Source: Hordeum vulgare subsp. vulgare (lineage: Eukaryota > Streptophyta > Magnoliopsida > Poales > Poaceae). Taken from it: DNA of 64,000 bases. This document shows positions 61,120 through 64,000 of this stretch, in pieces. The stretch spans positions 40,001 to 104,000 of the forward strand of contig NW_025422561.1 of assembly GCF_904849725.1 (NCBI RefSeq), in the 5' to 3' direction. A program made the position numbers and the translations under genes. Position 1 is the stretch's first letter. Each line of letters begins with the position of its first letter. Under the pieces are notes generated by a model, which saw nothing but the letters and a program-made list of their open reading frames with translations, ran no database searches and had not been told where the DNA came from.

Positions 61120-61748
61120 GAATCGCAATGCTACTATATGCGTCCAGAGCAGTATTTTGAATACTATTCTTCTATAATCCATTATTGCGCGGGGTCTTAC
61201 TAACAGGACTTCGCGGCACAGGACGGGTCTTCGTCGAAAAGCTAACACCACCCGGCATTTTCATACCCTTTCTTTGGGTGGTATATCGCCTTTAAAAGTC
61301 TAAGAGGGTAGTAGGGGGGATCTTAAGAGGGTAGTAGGGGATCTTAAGAGGGTAGTAGGGGATCTATAGTAGGTAAGATAATTTGCCCTTTGATTTTGAT
61401 TGAATATACTATTTTTCTGCCTTTACCACGCATTATTGTATGCGCTTCTAGAGAAGTATGTATGCAGGAAGTAAATTCTAGTCGCTTTCTTTTGAATCCA
61501 ATTTCAAATTAGATTAGAAAGATAGAAAGGCCATGAGGATGGGAAAATAAAAAAAATCTTTTTAATTAGTTCTCCTTTTTTGGAATTTTCTTATTATCCT
61601 TATCATTTTTTTTACAGAATATTTTGCAAACTAAAAAAATACAATAGTCAATATTCCTTATAATAGATATACTTAATTATATCATAAGAATCTTAAGATA
61701 TTTTTCGACTAGATAGAAATAGTAAATTTGAATTGAGACACCTATTCC
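61120..61748. other. Spacer between the accD-like ORF and psaI
   Basis: This is 629 nt. It contains the 21-bp tandem repeat at 61301-61364 and strongly AT-rich sequence beyond. The first 150 nt may be the last of an accD remnant, but I see no conserved motif. Confidence 0.55.
61301..61364 (+). repeat. Three tandem copies of a 21-bp unit
   Basis: TTAAGAGGGTAGTAGGGGATC occurs at 61323-61343 and 61344-61364. A first, slightly longer variant with extra G residues is at 61301-61322. It lies in the mutation-prone rbcL-psaI interval. Confidence 0.92.
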
Positions 61749-61859
61749 ATGACGGATTTAAACTTACCTTCTATTTTCGTGCCTTTAGTAGGCTTAGTAT
61801 TTCCGGCAATTGCAATGACTTCTTTATTTCTTTATGTGCAAAAAAAAAAGATTGTCTAG
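61749..61859 (+). CDS. psaI: Photosystem I subunit VIII
   Basis: The product is 36 aa: [20 protein letters not shown] then [16 protein letters not shown]. It is a single-helix PSI subunit near PsaL and PsaH. It is first of the psaI-ycf4-cemA-petA transcription unit. Confidence 0.96.
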   Translation: MTDLNLPSIFVPLVGLVFPAIAMTSLFLYVQKKKIV

Positions 61860-62190
61860 TATTTTTTAGTGTAAGTAATATAATATGGTAGGGTATGTGA
61901 CTTTTTCTACACACACTTTCTACACACAAATGAAAAACGGCTATGGATGCAGATATAGGCTACGAGCATAAATGCATGAATATGCAGAGCTTGGTATAGC
62001 GAGTTTTTTTTTATTTATTTTAATTGAATCAACGAATATTTTTTGAATAGAAAGTCAATGTATCTAACCTATTATTTCACAGGAGTACTAGTTGCTGAAG
62101 GCGATTTCAGAATCAAAAAAAGTAAAGGCAAAATTATTTAGCTTATTCTCTCAATTTCAATCGACCGCTGCTGGATTTAGTATATCTAAT
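61860..62190. other. psaI-ycf4 spacer
   Basis: This is 331 nt. The frame of ycf4 is open through 62092-62190 (33 codons from a TTG), but no ATG stands in it and the encoded peptide is not part of the family. Confidence 0.6.
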
Positions 62191-62748
62191 ATGAATTGGC
62201 GATCAGAACACATATGGGTAGAACTTCTAAAAGGTTCTCGAAAAAGGAGTAATTTTTTCTGGGCCTGTATTCTTTTTCTAGGTTCACTAGGATTCTTATT
62301 GGTTGGGACTTCCAGTTATCTTGGTAAGAATATTATATCTATACTTCCATCTCAAGAAATTCTTTTTTTTCCGCAGGGGGTCGTGATGTCTTTCTACGGA
62401 ATCGCAGGCCTATTCATTAGCTCCTACCTGTGGTGTACTATTTTGTGGAATGTAGGTAGTGGTTATGACCGATTCGATAGAAAAGAGGGAATAGTTTGCA
62501 TTTTTCGTTGGGGATTCCCTGGAATAAAACGTCGCGTCTTCCTTCGATTCCTTATGCGGGATATCCAATCAATTAGAATTCAGGTTAAAGAGGGTCTTTA
62601 TCCTCGTCGTATTCTTTATATGGAAATCCGGGGCCAGGGGATCATTCCCTTGACTCGTACTGATGATAAGTTTTTTACTCCACGAGAAATTGAACAAAAA
62701 GCTGCCGAATTGGCCTATTTCTTGCGCGTACCAATTGAAGTATTTTGA
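62191..62748 (+). CDS. ycf4: Photosystem I assembly protein Ycf4
   Basis: The product is 185 aa, the usual length; the gene is also called pafII. It is a thylakoid protein with two membrane helices (about residues 22-42 and 64-85) that acts as a scaffold in PSI assembly. I start at [20 protein letters not shown], the conserved N-terminus. The C-terminus [18 protein letters not shown] is typical. It lies between psaI and cemA on the same strand. Confidence 0.96.
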   Translation: MNWRSEHIWVELLKGSRKRSNFFWACILFLGSLGFLLVGTSSYLGKNIISILPSQEILFFPQGVVMSFYGIAGLFISSYLWCTILWNVGSGYDRFDRKEGIVCIFRWGFPGIKRRVFLRFLMRDIQSIRIQVKEGLYPRRILYMEIRGQGIIPLTRTDDKFFTPREIEQKAAELAYFLRVPIEVF

Positions 62749-63910
<1,162 letters not shown>

Positions 63911-64000
63911 ATTCATTTGATCTCCCGATATTAATATTAATCAAATTAGCATCTTTCTTTAGAAAGAAAGCCCTTTTCCATTTTACCAAAATTCTTTCTA

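Noticed and set aside
62092..62190. N-terminal extension of ycf4 by 33 codons
   Set aside because: It would start at TTG, and the peptide is absent from the family; MNWRSEHIW at 62191 is the conserved N-terminus.

Overview
The window is chloroplast DNA from a grass (Poaceae). It carries plastid photosynthesis, ATP synthase, RNA polymerase, NDH and ribosomal protein genes, and tRNAs split by group I or II introns. The grass marks are: trnH between rpl2 and rps19 inside the inverted repeat; no full ycf2 or accD; an intronless rpoC1; an acidic repeat insertion in rpoC2; a displaced rpl23 copy downstream of rbcL; and inverted psbM-petN-trnC-rpoB gene order. MatK reads very like rice and bamboo proteins as I remember them, while the RbcL tail is more like that of pooid grasses. 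I therefore favour the BOP/BEP side of the family and do not name a genus.

Layout. Positions 1 to about 4.29 kb are the end of one inverted-repeat copy (IRa): a decayed ycf2, trnI-CAU, rpl23, rpl2, trnH-GUG, rps19. The rest is the large single-copy region (LSC) from its psbA end. 4.4-10.7 kb: psbA, trnK/matK, rps16, trnQ. 11-16.2 kb: psbK, psbI, trnS-GCU, psbD-psbC, trnS-UGA, psbZ. 16.4-22.7 kb: a tRNA-rich, rearranged stretch (trnG-GCC, trnfM, trnG-UCC, trnT, trnE, trnY, trnD) with psbM, petN and trnC. 23.8-40.1 kb: one long rightward series, rpoB-rpoC1-rpoC2-rps2-atpI-atpH-atpF-atpA. 40.2-48.3 kb: leftward trnR, a degenerate trnfM-like sequence, rps14-psaB-psaA, and ycf3 with two introns. 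48.9-55.9 kb: trnS-GGA, rps4, trnT-UGU, trnL-UAA, trnF, ndhJ-ndhK-ndhC, trnV-UAC, trnM. 56-60.1 kb: the divergent atpB-atpE and rbcL units. 60.4-63.9 kb: rpl23 pseudogene, an accD-like remnant ORF, psaI, ycf4, cemA.

The genes encode photosystem I and II cores, two photosystem I assembly factors, most of the plastid ATP synthase, the catalytic part of the plastid RNA polymerase, three NDH subunits, the Rubisco large subunit, a maturase for the group II introns, and part of the translation apparatus. No novel defence, mobile or biosynthetic system is visible. The non-routine features are recombination scars: duplicated or chimeric tRNA fragments near inversion endpoints, a near-identical rpl23 pseudogene, short tandem repeats in spacers and in rpoC2, and remnants of ycf2 and accD.
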